From positions 40,075,167 to 40,139,166 of the forward strand of contig NC_081850.1 in assembly GCF_963259705.1 (NCBI RefSeq): DNA of 64,000 nt. The letters run 5' to 3'. This DNA is from Myotis daubentonii (taxonomy: Eukaryota; Chordata; Mammalia; Chiroptera; Vespertilionidae). The notes beneath the pieces were generated by a model. It was given only the letters and a program-made list of their open reading frames with translations, searched no databases and had not been told where the DNA came from. Position 1 is the first letter of the stretch, and the number at the start of each line of letters is the position of its first letter. A program made the position numbers and the translations under genes. Positions 21,601 to 32,765 of this stretch are shown here, piece by piece.

Positions 21601-21910
21601 AAACGTCTTATTTTGTGGGGAGGTTTAATGCAGGAAATTCCATGGAAATGGATTTTCAACCGCAGTTAGAACTGAAATTTTCCTTAAAAGTTCATTTTTA
21701 AAGCCTATCTTTCCCCAATTAATAAAGGACATGAAATATGCCATTGTTTCACTTTTAGCATTTCTGAATTATGATGTACAAAAAATCATAATGAAAGATT
21801 ATATTATTCTTGAATGGTATTCAAACTCCCCCCCCCCACTTCCCCCCCCCCCCACCCCGCACACACAGTAGTTTCATCCTTAACAGTTAAAGGATACTTT
21901 ATATTTCGTA
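21601..21910 (+). repeat. Left arm of an old inverted duplication
   Basis: Aligns to the reverse complement of 22381-22680 over about 290 bp. Shared blocks are tggaaatggattttcaac (21643-21660) and similar stretches through to ttaaaggatactttatatt (about 21888-21905). Identity is roughly 70-80% by eye. A poly-C tract (21829-21857) has expanded in this arm only. Confidence 0.8.
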
Positions 21911-22380
21911 AAATATTTTTCAGCATCAGCATGTTGATACAGATGTTATATTTACAATTTACTCTTGCTATCTTCTTGGGATTTGAAGTCCTCACCCAAT
22001 TTCTTTTTGGGATTGCTGTGTTATATTACCAAAGTGCATTGTCTGACAGCAGAATATTTAGAGCAGGGATAACATTTACTATAAATATGCTGTATGAATT
22101 AGTGATGGCTAAGACTTTATGTATATATTAAGTAGTAGTATCTTTTGATACACCTTAAGTTTATTCTGACCTTTTTAAAAAAAGTATTCACTTGATAAAT
22201 AAGGTTTCTTCTTTAACTGAGATTCCTAAATTCAGTGGAATCTCCCACAGAAGACCTTTTTTCTTTAAAGATCTTGAAAGTAGCCTTGTTGAATTAAATG
22301 ATCTTTCAAGGCTTTTGCGCTTAGAAAACTAAGTATTTTATATTTCGATTTTATAGTTATATGCTTAAATCTTAACCTTA

Positions 22381-22690
22381 ATAACCTTAATATAAAGTGT
22401 CCTTTAACAGAAAGATGATACTATTGTGAGGGGAAAAGAATTTGAATATCATTCAAGAGTAACTAATATAATTGTTCATTAAGTTTTGTGGTTTTTTTGT
22501 ACACCATAATTCTTTCAGGAATGTTAAAAGTAAAACAGTGGCATAGTATACCTCCCTTCATTAATTAAAAATATAGAGTTAAAAATGAAATTTTCAAGAA
22601 AAATTCCGATTCTGATTGCTGTTGAAAATCCATTTCCAGTGAATCTTCTACCATGAGGGATATGCTAAAATAAGTCGCACACACAGGGTT
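22381..22690 (-). repeat. Right arm of an old inverted duplication
   Basis: Reverse complement matches 21601-21910. The arms are separated by about 480 bp of unrelated sequence. Either a long-TIR DNA transposon too old to name or an inverted segmental duplication. Confidence 0.8.
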
Positions 22691-24420
22691 AGCTGTAAAC
22701 ATCACAGGTGTGAGTACGATAGGATTGCTGAGTTCTTTGCCCAAGGCAGAATGATTCCTAAAGCTAAGACAGCTTTCATTGCTCACATCTCTGGAATTAA
22801 CTTTCTCTAGTTTGCCAAAATTCAGGAAACAAGGTGTTTGGTTCTCTCTCTTTCTGCAGCTATTTTTAAGTGAAAGTACTATTCTCATTCTTACTTCCAC
22901 TCATTTCTTAACCCATGGAAATCAAGTTTAGTTTTGTAGTAGTGCCTGTTAGTTATGTGAGCTCTGTGCAGCATCTGCATTTACACTGCTTCACACATCG
23001 CTCACAGGACAAGTTCCCACAAAGACCTGTTTTGTCCTACTGTCAATCCACCTAAAGAAACCAGTTTCAAAACTATGCGCAGCTTTGTAAATCAAGATGA
23101 ACTGGTCAGAAATTGGATACAGAAACAAACAAGAAACCAAGTAATGCTTCCTAGTTAACAAGCAGAGTGTTAAATTTGATCAAATTTCAGGTAAGGAAAC
23201 ACTTTGCATTCTAAGCATATTCTAATTAGAAAGTTTACCACATTCATATTGTAATCATAGTCAAGTCATTATCTTGTTCCCAGTGCTAGAGTTATGAAAA
23301 TATACTTAATGCTTTTAGTAAGATACTGTAGGCAACAGAAGGCAGGGAGAACAAATGATGAAATGTGAACTTTGGCTGTGAGGATTTCTTAGCAAGCCTT
23401 GTAGGCGATAACTGAGTATCAAGGTTGCTCAGAAGAGGAGTTTGATATCAAGCACAGATTTCGTTGTTTTGGGCAGTAATTAGCAGACCACAGTGAGAAG
23501 AAGCATAATGGCACGCAGAATTTATTTTCCCAGGGACTCTCCATCTAGGTCAGGAAGAAAGGAATACTCATACACAAGTCATTAAGTAACAGAATTACGT
23601 TTTTCACCACAGAGTTAAATTGAAATAATATATTCACAGCTCAATTTAAGGTGTTCAAAAATATCCTATGAAATACTTTCTCTTTGGATGAATGTTTTGT
23701 GAAATTATTTTGCCTTCTTGTTTAGAACTTTGAAGAATAGCAAGCCCTGTTCGGAAGTTTTGTTTCAGATGATCATTAAACGTTTTACTTTAAATTTAGT
23801 ATCAAATAAAAATAACCTTCCAAAGAATCCGCTTTTTTGTGATGCTTTTCTTTTTCCTCTTGAGAAACACAAAAGAGAAATAAAAGCAAAGAAAACGTAA
23901 AATTTTCTCCACTCATTATTCCAACAGTAGGCAAAGACCAGGCTTCCACCGCAAGTAACTTAGTGAAAATATAGAATCTAGGTTCTGAATCAGATGAACA
24001 TATTATCAAATATAAAACTTTTATGGAGAACATGACACATTTAAAAAATGTCCATCCTCCTAATGCCCAACACACTTTGAAAAGAAAATTATAATAAAAA
24101 TGGGGTTTTCCCCCTCGTGAAGCCCTTTTCCCACCACTGATATTTACTGCACATGAGTGTTTATTTTCTGTCTTGAAGAAACAAGATTAGCAAGGTAAGT
24201 TTTCTAAAACATTTTTCTTTACATGAGAATACAAAAGGATTCAACTGAGTAATTTAATGTCTTCTTGCTTGCAACTGCTTCTCCCTGGCACTCCTTTCTC
24301 AAGTTTCATAGTCTCCGCTATAGACTGACAATTTCGGACTATCTCATTTCTAAGTCTAATTTCTTATTCCTCAATGGTAAAGTGTGAATTGTCAAAAGAG
24401 TCTTAAAATATGAATTAGGT
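22691..24420. other. Intron 1, no recognised repeat
   Basis: Balanced-composition intronic sequence upstream of exon 2, not obviously transposon derived. Could hold conserved non-coding sequence; none can be shown from one genome. Confidence 0.4.
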
Positions 24421-24550
24421 TTTCTTTATTATGTTTTTATTGAGATATAACTTACATACAGTAAAATGCACATACATTAACTGTACAGTTTGAGTTTTAA
24501 CATATGTACACATCAGAATCAATGGTGAGGACTTTCAAAACACTCCTGCA
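24421..24550 (-). repeat. Old L1 3' fragment, antisense
   Basis: tgtttttattgagatataac followed by ttacatacagtaaaatgcac is the standard antisense end of an L1M element. Lies 230 bp upstream of exon 2. Confidence 0.65.
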
Positions 24551-24779
24551 GGTTAAAAAGTTTCTTAGATGATTCTGAGGAACACCAGTGAAGCATCTTT
24601 GCTTTTGTAAAGAAGCAAATTGAGGAATGTACATAAAAATACACATAAGGCGTCAACACAGATTACAGTTAGGTTGCTGTTTTTAAAAAACTTAAATTTC
24701 TTGTGTGCCTTTTTCATGGGGTTTGCAATGCTAGCGTACAGATGAAATTCTCAATTTGCTTTTCTCTTTGTTTTTTTAG

Positions 24780-24886
24780 AAAATTAATACAAAACTTCAT
24801 GATGGAGTATGTCAGCGCTGTAAAGAAGTTCTTGAATGGCGTGTAAAATACAGCAAATACAAACCATTGTCAAAGCCTAAAAAATG
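24780..24886 (+). CDS. C9orf85: C9orf85 orthologue, coding exon 2 (internal)
   Basis: This exon encodes about 35 residues, starting KINTKLHDGVCQRCKEV and ending KPLSKPKK plus two bases of a Cys codon. It is preceded by a T-rich tract and AG (24778-24779) and followed by GTGAGT at 24887. It starts in phase 0 and leaves phase 2, which fits exon 3 exactly. I recognise the peptide as human C9orf85 (DUF2039, an uncharacterised conserved eukaryotic family of about 157 residues). The CxxC pair (CQRC) begins a series of Cys pairs that suggests zinc binding; that is inference, since no biochemical role is established that I know of. The first coding exon (human residues 1-34, from memory) was not found upstream and probably lies before the window. 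There is no frameshift or stop. Confidence 0.93.
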
Positions 24887-26370
24887 GTGAGTTAAGTTTA
24901 TTAATTACCTTGCCAGTATCGTATAGTTTATTATTTCATTCCCCAATTTTCAAAATTGTATTCAAATAAATATTAAGGTAAATAGGAAAAAAAAATTCCA
25001 TTCTCCCAGGTAGAATTTTATCTTATATGCTGAATCCTGCTTTGTGAAGGCAAATAGATTGAAAAACTGATTGATCATTCCCTGACCCATTCTTCCATAA
25101 GTAATCACCATTTTTATAGACTCTTGTGCATGAAAGGTGGGTTAGGGCAGAGAGGGGAATATTTGTTTTGCAAGTCTACCTCTCACTGATGAGGTGTCAG
25201 TATTTACTATGGATCATCTTTACCAAGGGGGCCTTAAAACAGCTCTGACTTTTTAATGCAACCCATGAAGATTACTGAAATGGCTGAGCTGGAGTCTCAT
25301 AAATAAACTGCTAAATTGATAACTGATAATTTCATTCCTTTGAATAGGTGGGTTTAAATGAAAAGATACTGGACTTCGTTCCTCATTCCTCTGTCCCTCA
25401 GCCTTTTTTTTTAATTCTTGGATTTTGTTTTATCAGCCTTATGTGCGTACTAGTGTTGTTCCCTTATATCCTTTAGCTCAGCTGAATAAGGGCCACATTG
25501 AAGGGTAATTTCTGCCTAAAAGAGAAAAATGATCATTTGAAATATAAAAGTTAGCATTAATGTACGTGATCGTGTTTTTACATTTTGAGTTTTAGTTTGG
25601 TAGTCTATGTAGTAGCTATTTAGAACACAGTTATACAATGTTGCTTTATTTTCCTTTTAGTTTTTGAGTAGTAGTGGCAGCTTCCTTAAATGTATTTTCT
25701 CTTCCTTCATGGGAGGAAGTTTTACTTAAAGTTTGGAACATTAGTCTAAAAAATAAACAGGATATAACCTTTGCTGTTTATTTTTTTATTGAAAAATTCT
25801 GTCAGACATTTGTGAATCTATAACTTGGAGTCAGGGAAGTTCATGGTGATGTTGCCACTGCCTGGGCAGAGCAGTGTAACCCAGGGGCCTGTGAGAGACC
25901 TCAGTTAGGTCCAGGAGATGGGCACCTCAGGAGCTGCTTCTCCCTGAGACAGATGAGGTTAGCCATACAATAGCTGGTGACGAGTGTAAAATGAGGGAAA
26001 TAAAATATATTGTATAAATACCAAAATACAGACAAGATGACATTAAGGAAGATCTCTAGAAATAAAGAAGCCTCGGGTATTGCAAAACAAATGATGGCTA
26101 ATGAGAGACTAAGAAACTACTAGTCCAAACATGGCCCAGACGTGTTACTTAAGAGGTCACCTGTCTGGCCTAGAACATTATGAATTTCAGATTACACTGA
26201 ACATGTGACACACTAGGCATTTTAGAAAGCCCGGGTTTCAAACTCTAATCTAGCATGGAGAGTCTTATAGAAAGGATAACTCATCTATATCCACCTTGCT
26301 TTCTCTGCATATTAAGACTTGACCAACATTGTAAGGGATTTAAATCCAGTGATGAAAGATGCTTGATGGG
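24887..26370. other. Intron 2, 5' part, no firm feature
   Basis: Non-coding sequence after the exon 2 donor. No repeat assignment I trust and no exon. Confidence 0.4.
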
Positions 26371-26374
26371 ATGT

Positions 26375-26930
26375 GAAGGGATCAAAATTCTGCCACCCTG
26401 AAGCTGCTTTTTGGATGTTGATTTTTAAGCTGTTTACTAAGAAACGAAAGACCCAGAAAGAACCTTTGACCCTCCCCCCTTTCCTGCCCAAGAGTTTCAG
26501 ACAAAGAACCCAGCTTCTGGAAGGAGATCTTATGACTTTCCCCTTAGCCCAATTTGAATTAAGTAGGGTAAACAAGAGAACTTCGGGCAGGTGCCTATTA
26601 GCTAGATACCCACTGTGCCCCATTGTTTCTCAGTCACTTAGCAGGGATTTTCCTGCCAAGTATGTTTTGTCATCCTCAACTACCTGTAAATTGCCCATTC
26701 TCACTTTTGAAATCTATTATCTCACCCCACCCCCACCCCTTTTCTCCTTGTCCAGAAATGTCTTATATACCCAGTGTTGCCTCACTGTCTTTGGAATTTT
26801 TATGGATTTATCATGTCTATGTGAATTCCCCATGTGCATGTATTAAACTTTATTTTCTCCTGTTAATATCTATCTTTTAATTTGGTTATTAGCCAAACCA
26901 GAAGAATTTAGAAAGTGGGAGGAAAACTAT
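26375..26930 (+). repeat. LTR-like element, copy 1
   Basis: Shares most of its length with 27690-28185 in opposite orientation: caccctgaagctgctttttgg, then ctcccccctttcctgcccaag, tacctgtaaattgcccattctc, and gtattaaactttattttctc. The poly(A)-signal-like segment near the 3' end and the form ccccatgtgcatgtattaaa suggest a solo LTR of an old endogenous retrovirus class. Family not assigned. The 157-codon ORF here is by chance. Confidence 0.6.
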
Positions 26931-27397
26931 TTATATGTATTTTAGACCCCCACTGAAGCATAACTTGTTTTGCCATTTTAAATGCTTTGATCAAGCATAA
27001 CCACTTACAAATTAAATTTTTCTTTTGTTAGGATTTATACTTATTAAATTCTACCTTTAAAAAACACACACACATGTATTTAGAGAAACAAATTTTACAT
27101 TCAGGTACTGAAATGCCTAAACTGATACCTACAAACGTCTTCTGCCTTGTATTTCAGGTAACTAAGTAATCTTTTTCTCCTATTAATTTACAAATATGGT
27201 AGGCAAATACCCAAACTTGTGTTAGAATCTCTAGCTGCTTCTTTTCTCTTCCTACCCATAAAAGAAAAATACAGTGCTAGCTAATGTTTAACATGGCCAT
27301 AGTAGTGGAAAAGAAAGGAGAAGCTGGAATAACACAGCAGCAGGCCCAAAACAGACTGAGGTCTGAGCTTAGAATTGGACCTGTAAGTCCTCTGTAT

Positions 27398-27621
27398 CAG
27401 TAGTTGTCAACAGGAAAGGGGATTTTGACCCCAGGGACATTTGGGAATGTCTGGAGACATTTTTTATTGCCATGGCTATAGGATCTGGGAGGGATGCTAC
27501 TGGCATATAGTGGGTAGAGGCCGGGGATGCTGCCAAACATCCTACAGTACACAGGACAGCCCGCACAACAAAGACCAATCCAACCCAACATGTCAATAGT
27601 ATCTTGGTTGAGAAACTGCTG
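27398..27621 (+). repeat. MER5A-type hAT-Charlie element
   Basis: cagtagttgtcaacagg at the start, ttgagaaactgctg at the end, and interior text gggacatttgggaatgtctg, ctactggcatatagtgggta and catcctacagtacacaggac identify this common mammalian element. It separates the two LTR-like copies. Confidence 0.85.
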
Positions 27622-27689
27622 TGTACAAAATCAATGGATACTCACAGGGTCAAGCCACTGAAGCGACATATATACTGTGGGGGCTAAAA

Positions 27690-28185
27690 GAATATTAATA
27701 CTCTTAAACTGTCTAGGTTTTTCTAGGCTGGACTAATAAAATTAACAGGAGAAAATAAAGGTTTTAATACATGTTCATGGGGAATTCACATCGCCCTGAA
27801 AATTCCAAAGACAGGCAACATTGGGTATATAAGATATTTTTGGACAAAGGAGAAAAGGTGGGGGTGGAGGGTGGGGATGGAGTCTTAGATTTCAGGAGTG
27901 AGAATGGGCAATTTACAGGTAGTTGAGGGAGTGCAGAACAAGAGTGGCAGGAATATTCTTGCTAACAAGCTGGAGTCTTCCTGACTAATGCTAGGGTGAA
28001 GATTCCTAAGGTGATTAAGCCAAGGCTCTCTTCCCAAAGCAGGCTTCTGTCTGCAGCTCTTGGGCAGGAAAGGGGGGAGGGCCAAAGGTTCTTTCTGAGT
28101 CTTTTGTCTTTTTAATAAACAATTTAAAATCAAAATGCCAAAAAGGCAGCTTCAGGGTGGCAAAATTTTGTTCCCTTCAATATCT
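27690..28185 (-). repeat. LTR-like element, copy 2 (inverted)
   Basis: Reverse complement of the element at 26375-26930: begins at the aacaggagaaaataaagg end and finishes with aaggcagcttcagggtggca. The intervening part has an extra block (cttgctaacaagctggagtc) missing or degraded in copy 1. Confidence 0.6.
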
Positions 28186-28546
28186 TAGGTCAGTTTTTTT
28201 CAGACTCTGCAGCTACAGAATTCTTGAATAAAACAAAAGCTTGCAGGGAGTTCATTAAATACAGCAGGCTAACACAGAACTGTCCAGAATGGTGAGAAGG
28301 GGGCTTAAATGCCACAAGAAGAATGTGGTTGAAAGTAGATTTCATCCTAAAAGTAGGTCAGGTGCAGAAGGAAGGAACATGCCTTGGAACCAGCATTGCT
28401 CTAGGGATGCCTAGCCTACCATTTCCACAAATGTGGGTGCTTTATGCCTAACACGCTGCTTTTCATTACATCTTTTCACCAAACAAAGGCACTCCTCCTG
28501 AGGACCTGGTCTTCACATCCGGGTGTTTAGCCCTTTCTAACTAATA
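28186..28546. other. Intron 2, no recognised feature
   Basis: Mixed sequence between the LTR-like copy and the TA-flanked transposon. No repeat named. Confidence 0.35.
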
Positions 28547-28860
28547 CAGACAGTCCTCTCGACGTACGTTGTTTCGTGGTTACGTCACTGTCTCCCATTT
28601 ATTTATAAAAAAGAAAAAGTTCCATCATTTTGACATGTACATATGTGCTCTATGTTTTTTATTATTTATTTACCACAAGTAAAGGTCAGGAATTGTTATC
28701 TTTCTTTAAATTTTTTTTTACTGTTTCACCTCATTACTGCTGTGTATGTGTTCCATGTGAGTGACATAGGTGCTTACGTAGGTGGGTTCTGACTTAAGGC
28801 AAAAATCGCGTTACATCGCACTGTAGGAACGGATCTGCGACGTAACCCGAGGACCTACTG
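28547..28860. mobile_element. Non-autonomous Tc1/mariner-type transposon with TA duplication
   Basis: Flanked by TA (28545-28546 and 28861-28862). Ends cagacagtcctctcgacgta and, reversed, cagtaggtcctcgggttacg are inverted repeats. Retains several CpGs (acgtacgttgtttcgtgg; gcgacgtaacccgag), hinting at moderate age. No transposase ORF in 314 bp. Family not assigned. Confidence 0.75.
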
Positions 28861-28972
28861 TAGTTTTTAAATGTATTGCCTTTTAGTTTTTAATCTAATC
28901 TCTTTGTACTTCATTGCATTAAATAAATAAATTAATTATATTCTATCTCAGTTATACTCAAACTAGAGGCCT

Positions 28973-29282
28973 GGTGCACAAATTCGTGCACTGGGGGGGG
29001 GGGGAGGGGTCCTTCAGCCTGGCCTGTGCCCTCTCATAGCCCAGAAGCCCCTTGATCGATCACCCTGCAGAGGGAGGCCCCACCGCAGCACTGCAGGCTG
29101 AGTAGCCTGGGCCTCCCTCTGTAGGGCAATCGTGGGGTGATGGCGAGGGCCCCCCCACCAATCACATCACACCTGCCTTGGCTGGCCTGGCGCCAGTGTG
29201 TGTCATAGCGTGAGCATCCAGATGGTCGTTCTGCTGTTCGGCCGTTTGGTTGATTTGCATATTATGCTTTAATTATTATAGA
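28973..29282 (-). mobile_element. HeliBat-type Helitron
   Basis: CTAG at 28973, hairpin gtgcacaaattcgtgcac, G-run, family interior, and end ttgcatattatgctttaatt with attatagA at 29282. Host A before and T after. Confidence 0.92.
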
Positions 29283-29600
29283 TACCTCCATTGGTCTATA
29301 GTTTGACTTAAGGCCTCCTATGGGGAAGAGTTGGGTTTCTAGCAGCAGGATGGAAGCTTTGTTCCCAGAGAAGTCCTGCTTTTTATATGTCTACTACAGT
29401 GTGTGGGGCAGTTGAGCCTGGCAGGGAGAAATGCTATTTGAGAGAAAATCAGATACTAGAGCGGGATGAGATGTTGCCAACAGGTCATGCCACTCCGTGA
29501 TTTGACTAACAATATGCTGGCTCCCTCTTTACTACAAAAGTTTTTCAATCAAATTAGCCAAACTCTGACCTTCAAGATAATCTTTTTTAGATAAGCCCTG
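29283..29600. other. Intron 2, no recognised feature
   Basis: Short non-repeat stretch; nothing identified. Confidence 0.35.
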
Positions 29601-29983
29601 TTCTTTTTAAAGTTAACTATTTATCTATTTTTGTGGTGATAGTAAAAAACATACAACATAAAATTTACCATCTTTTTTAAGTGTAGATAGTTCAGTAATG
29701 TTAATATTCACGTTGCTGTGCAACACATCTCCAGGACTTCTTCATCTTGCAAATTTGAAACTATTCACATTAAACAACAACTCCCTGGTCAGCTCCTTCC
29801 ATCCCCTGGTAACCACTATTCTACTTTCTATTGCTATGAATTTAACTACTTTAAAGACCTCATATAAATGAAATTATACAGTATTTGTCCTTCTGTGACC
29901 AGTGTATTTCACTGAGCATAATGTCTTAAAGGCTTGTCCAGGTTGTAGCATGTGATAGAATTCCCTTACTTTTTAAGGATGAA

Positions 29984-30025
<42 letters not shown>

Positions 30026-30370
30026 CACAGTTTGTTTATTCATCCCCTGATGCACATTTGTGTTGCTTTCACAATTGTGTTTCGGGAGGACACACTCATC
30101 AACTCAGCTGCCTGGACAGGGCCTACATTATAACTTTTTAAAATCTATCTCTCTGTTTTCACTTTATCATTCGTCTGTTGCCTATTGTGAATATTGCTAT
30201 GAACATTGTGTAAATATCTCTTTAAGACTGGCTGAATCATACAGTAGTTCTATTTTTAAGTTTTTGAGGACTCTTCATACTTTTTCCATAGAGATTGCAC
30301 CATTTTACAATCCTACCCACAGTGCACAAGGATTCCAATTTCTCCACACCCTTGCCAGCATTTGTTAACC
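29601..30370 (-). repeat. Old L1 fragment, antisense, with (TG)n
   Basis: Antisense text of old L1 3' ends: aaaaacatacaacataaaat, cccctggtaaccactattct, tcactgagcataatgtctta, tgcacatttgtgttgctttc. A TG dinucleotide tract (29986-30022) interrupts it. Confidence 0.65.
29986..30022. repeat. (TG)n microsatellite
   Basis: About 18 perfect units inside the old L1 fragment. Confidence 0.95.
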
Positions 30371-30651
30371 CCTTATTTTTAAAGGAAAGAAGCTTATACT
30401 CCTAAAATCCTGCTTAATAAAGAGGGCCACTGCACTCATTTTTCAAAGAAAGCAAATTAATACACTGAGAGCACCAGATATATTCACCAGCTTGAGGTTA
30501 TATTCATAGCAGTACTTTACACTCATTCTTTGGCACTGGAGTCTTGGTCCATCAATTGGCATTAATTACTTGTTTATAGGGCACAAGGTAAGATTGCAGA
30601 CTAATGATGAAGTGAAAAAAGGAGAGAGAGATTTAGAAAAGTTATAAATTA

Positions 30652-30837
30652 GGCCCTGGCTGGGCAACTGAGTCGATTATAGTGGCCTCAAGATACACTC
30701 AGGTTATGGGTTCAATCCCCAGTCAGTACACATACAAGAATCAACCAAAAAATGCATAAATAAATGGGACAACAAAAATCAGTATTTCTCTCTGTGTGTT
30801 TCTCTTTCTCCCTTCCTCTTTCTAAAATCAATTTTTT
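30652..30837 (+). repeat. Ves-related SINE, 'aacaaccaa...aagtgg' subfamily
   Basis: Head ggccctggctgggcaactga; body lacks the usual gcaggaggcagctg block and instead has gaatcaaccaaaaaatgcat and aaatgggacaac. Flanked by aagttataaatta (30639-30651 and 30838-30850), a perfect 13-bp duplication. Confidence 0.88.
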
Positions 30838-31039
30838 AAGTTATAAATTAAAAGTAGAAGAGCACTTACTATAAACAATGTTTATAGAAAACATTTTGAG
30901 GAAGGCACCAGAGAATGGAGGGAAAAATAATCAAGAGACCTGTTTTCTTTATTAGACAATGCAGTTAATCTCAAGCTGTCCCTTTGGGGGTTCCACATAA
31001 ATTGTCATTTGTTCATTTATCTTTCCTCTTATTATGTAA

Positions 31040-31682
31040 CTGGAGTCCTGGTGCACGAAATTTTTACACTTGGGAGGGGGGCTGTCCCTCAGCCCAGTGC
31101 ACCCTCTTGCAGTCTGGGAGCCCTCGGGGGATGTCCAACTGACGGCAGGCCCGCGGGCAGTCAGACATCCTTAGCACTGTCGTGGAAGCAGGAGAGGCTC
31201 CCGCCAAAGCCACTGTGTTTGCCAGCCGTGACCCCAGCTCAGGGCCTCTTGCTAAGCAGCGCTCCCTCTGTGGGAGTGCACTGACCACCAGGGGGCAGCT
31301 CCTGCATTGAGTGTCTGTCCCCTGGTGGTCAGTGCGCATCATAGCAACCAGTCGTTCTTCTGTTGGGCCAAAACCGGCTCTCTGACATCCCCTGAGGGGT
31401 CCTGGATTGAGAGAGGGTGCAGGCCAGGCTGAGGGACCCTCCTGGTGCATGATCAGGGCCAAGGGGGGGTACATGGGAGGTTGGCCAGCCAGGGAGGGAC
31501 TATGTCTGGTCTGTCTTGCTCAGCCTCGATCAGCTGGACCCTAGCTAACCTACTGATCGGAGCGTCTGCCCTGGTGGTCAGTGCACATCATAACGACTGG
31601 TTGACCAGTCGACTGTCTGCCCCCTGGTGGTCAGTGCACATCATAGCAAGTGGCTGAGAGGTCTTAGTATATCATTAGCATA
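31040..31682 (-). mobile_element. HeliBat-type Helitron, outer member of a stack
   Basis: 3' end ctggagtcctggtgcacg (CTAG altered to CTGG). Contains the ctgaccaccagggggca pair, then an inverted stretch (about 31378-31450, gacatcccctgaggggtcct and gggtgcaggccaggctgagg) that mirrors 31078-31132, so part of it is palindromic. Runs into the next Helitron at 31683. Confidence 0.8.
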
Positions 31683-31995
31683 CTAGAGCCCCGGTGCACA
31701 GATTTGTGCACTGGTGGGGTCCCTTAGCCTGGCCTGCAGGGATCGGGCCGAAACTGGCTTTCCGACATCCCCCTAGGGATCCTGGATTGTGAGAGAGTGG
31801 TTTTTGGGTGACGCGCCCCAGAACTGAGCTCTCTCCTCTCTGGTTCTGAGTGCATCACCTGAGAACCGCAGCTGCCAAGTCCTTGCAACTCGGCACTCCT
31901 GCATTGAGCTTCTGCCCCCTGGTGGTCAGTGCACATCATAGCTACCAGTCGGCCAGTCAAATGATCGGCCAGTCACTTAGGCTTTTATATATATA
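31683..31995 (-). mobile_element. HeliBat-type Helitron, second in stack
   Basis: CTAG at 31683, hairpin gtgcacagatttgtgcac, interior catcccctagggatcctgg-like text, and end cacttaggcttttatatata before the next CTAG. Confidence 0.82.
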
Positions 31996-32765
31996 CTAGA
32001 GGACCAGTGCACAAAAATTTGTGCACTCGGGAGGGAAGGGGGGTCCCTCAGCCCGGCCTGTGCCCTCTCGCAGTCTGGGACCCCTCGGGAGATAACGACC
32101 TGCCGGCTTAGGCCTGCTCCCGGGTGGTAGAGGGCAGGACCAATCCCTAGGTGCAGCCCCTGGTCAGGCTCAGAGCAGGGCTGATTGGGGAGTTGGGGCG
32201 CCGCCCACTGTCATGCACAGAGCAGGGCAGATCGGGAGGTTGCGATGCCACCCTCAGTCATGCTCAGGGTAGGGCCAATTGGGGAGTTGGGGCACCGTCC
32301 CCTGTCACACTCAAGGCAGGGTCGATGGGAAGATTGCAGTGCCACCCCCTGTCATGCACAGAGCAGGGCCAATCAGGAGGTTGGGGCGCTGCCGCCTGTC
32401 ACTCACAGAGCAGGGCCCATCAGGGGGGTTGGGGCTCCATACCCTGTCACGCACAGAGCAGGGTCGATCAGGGGGTTGAGGAGCTCCCCCCTGTCACTCA
32501 CAGAGTAGGGCCGATAGGGGAGTTGGGGCACCGCCCCCTGCCACCCACAGAGCAGGGTCGATCAGGGGGTTGGGGCACCTTCCCCTGTCACACTCAGGGC
32601 AGGGCTGATGGGGAGGTTATGGCTCTACCCCGTCACACACAGAGCAGGGCCCGTGGGCGGGGGGTTGGGGCGCCGCACCCTGTCATGCTGATCCCAGTGC
32701 CGGGAGGCCTCTCGGCTCCGCTGATCCCGGTGCTGGGAGGCATATTACCCTTTTACTATATAGGA
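31996..32765 (-). mobile_element. HeliBat-type Helitron, third in stack, with minisatellite
   Basis: CTAG at 31996 with hairpin gtgcacaaaaatttgtgcac; end ttttactatatagga at 32765. Its centre (about 32150-32690) is a tandem array of roughly 60-bp units. Confidence 0.88.
32150..32690. repeat. About 60-bp minisatellite in Helitron
   Basis: Eight to nine units built on tgtcatgcacagagcagggc, then gatcgggaggttggggc and a short ccgccccc stretch. Since units are near 60 bp, frames stay open, giving the 205-codon ORF at 32151-32768, which is not a gene. Confidence 0.9.

Noticed and set aside
1..24779. First coding exon of C9orf85
   Set aside because: I looked for sequence encoding the remembered N-terminus followed by a donor, and for a CpG-island promoter, and found neither. 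The CpG-rich spots are Helitrons or the half-L1.
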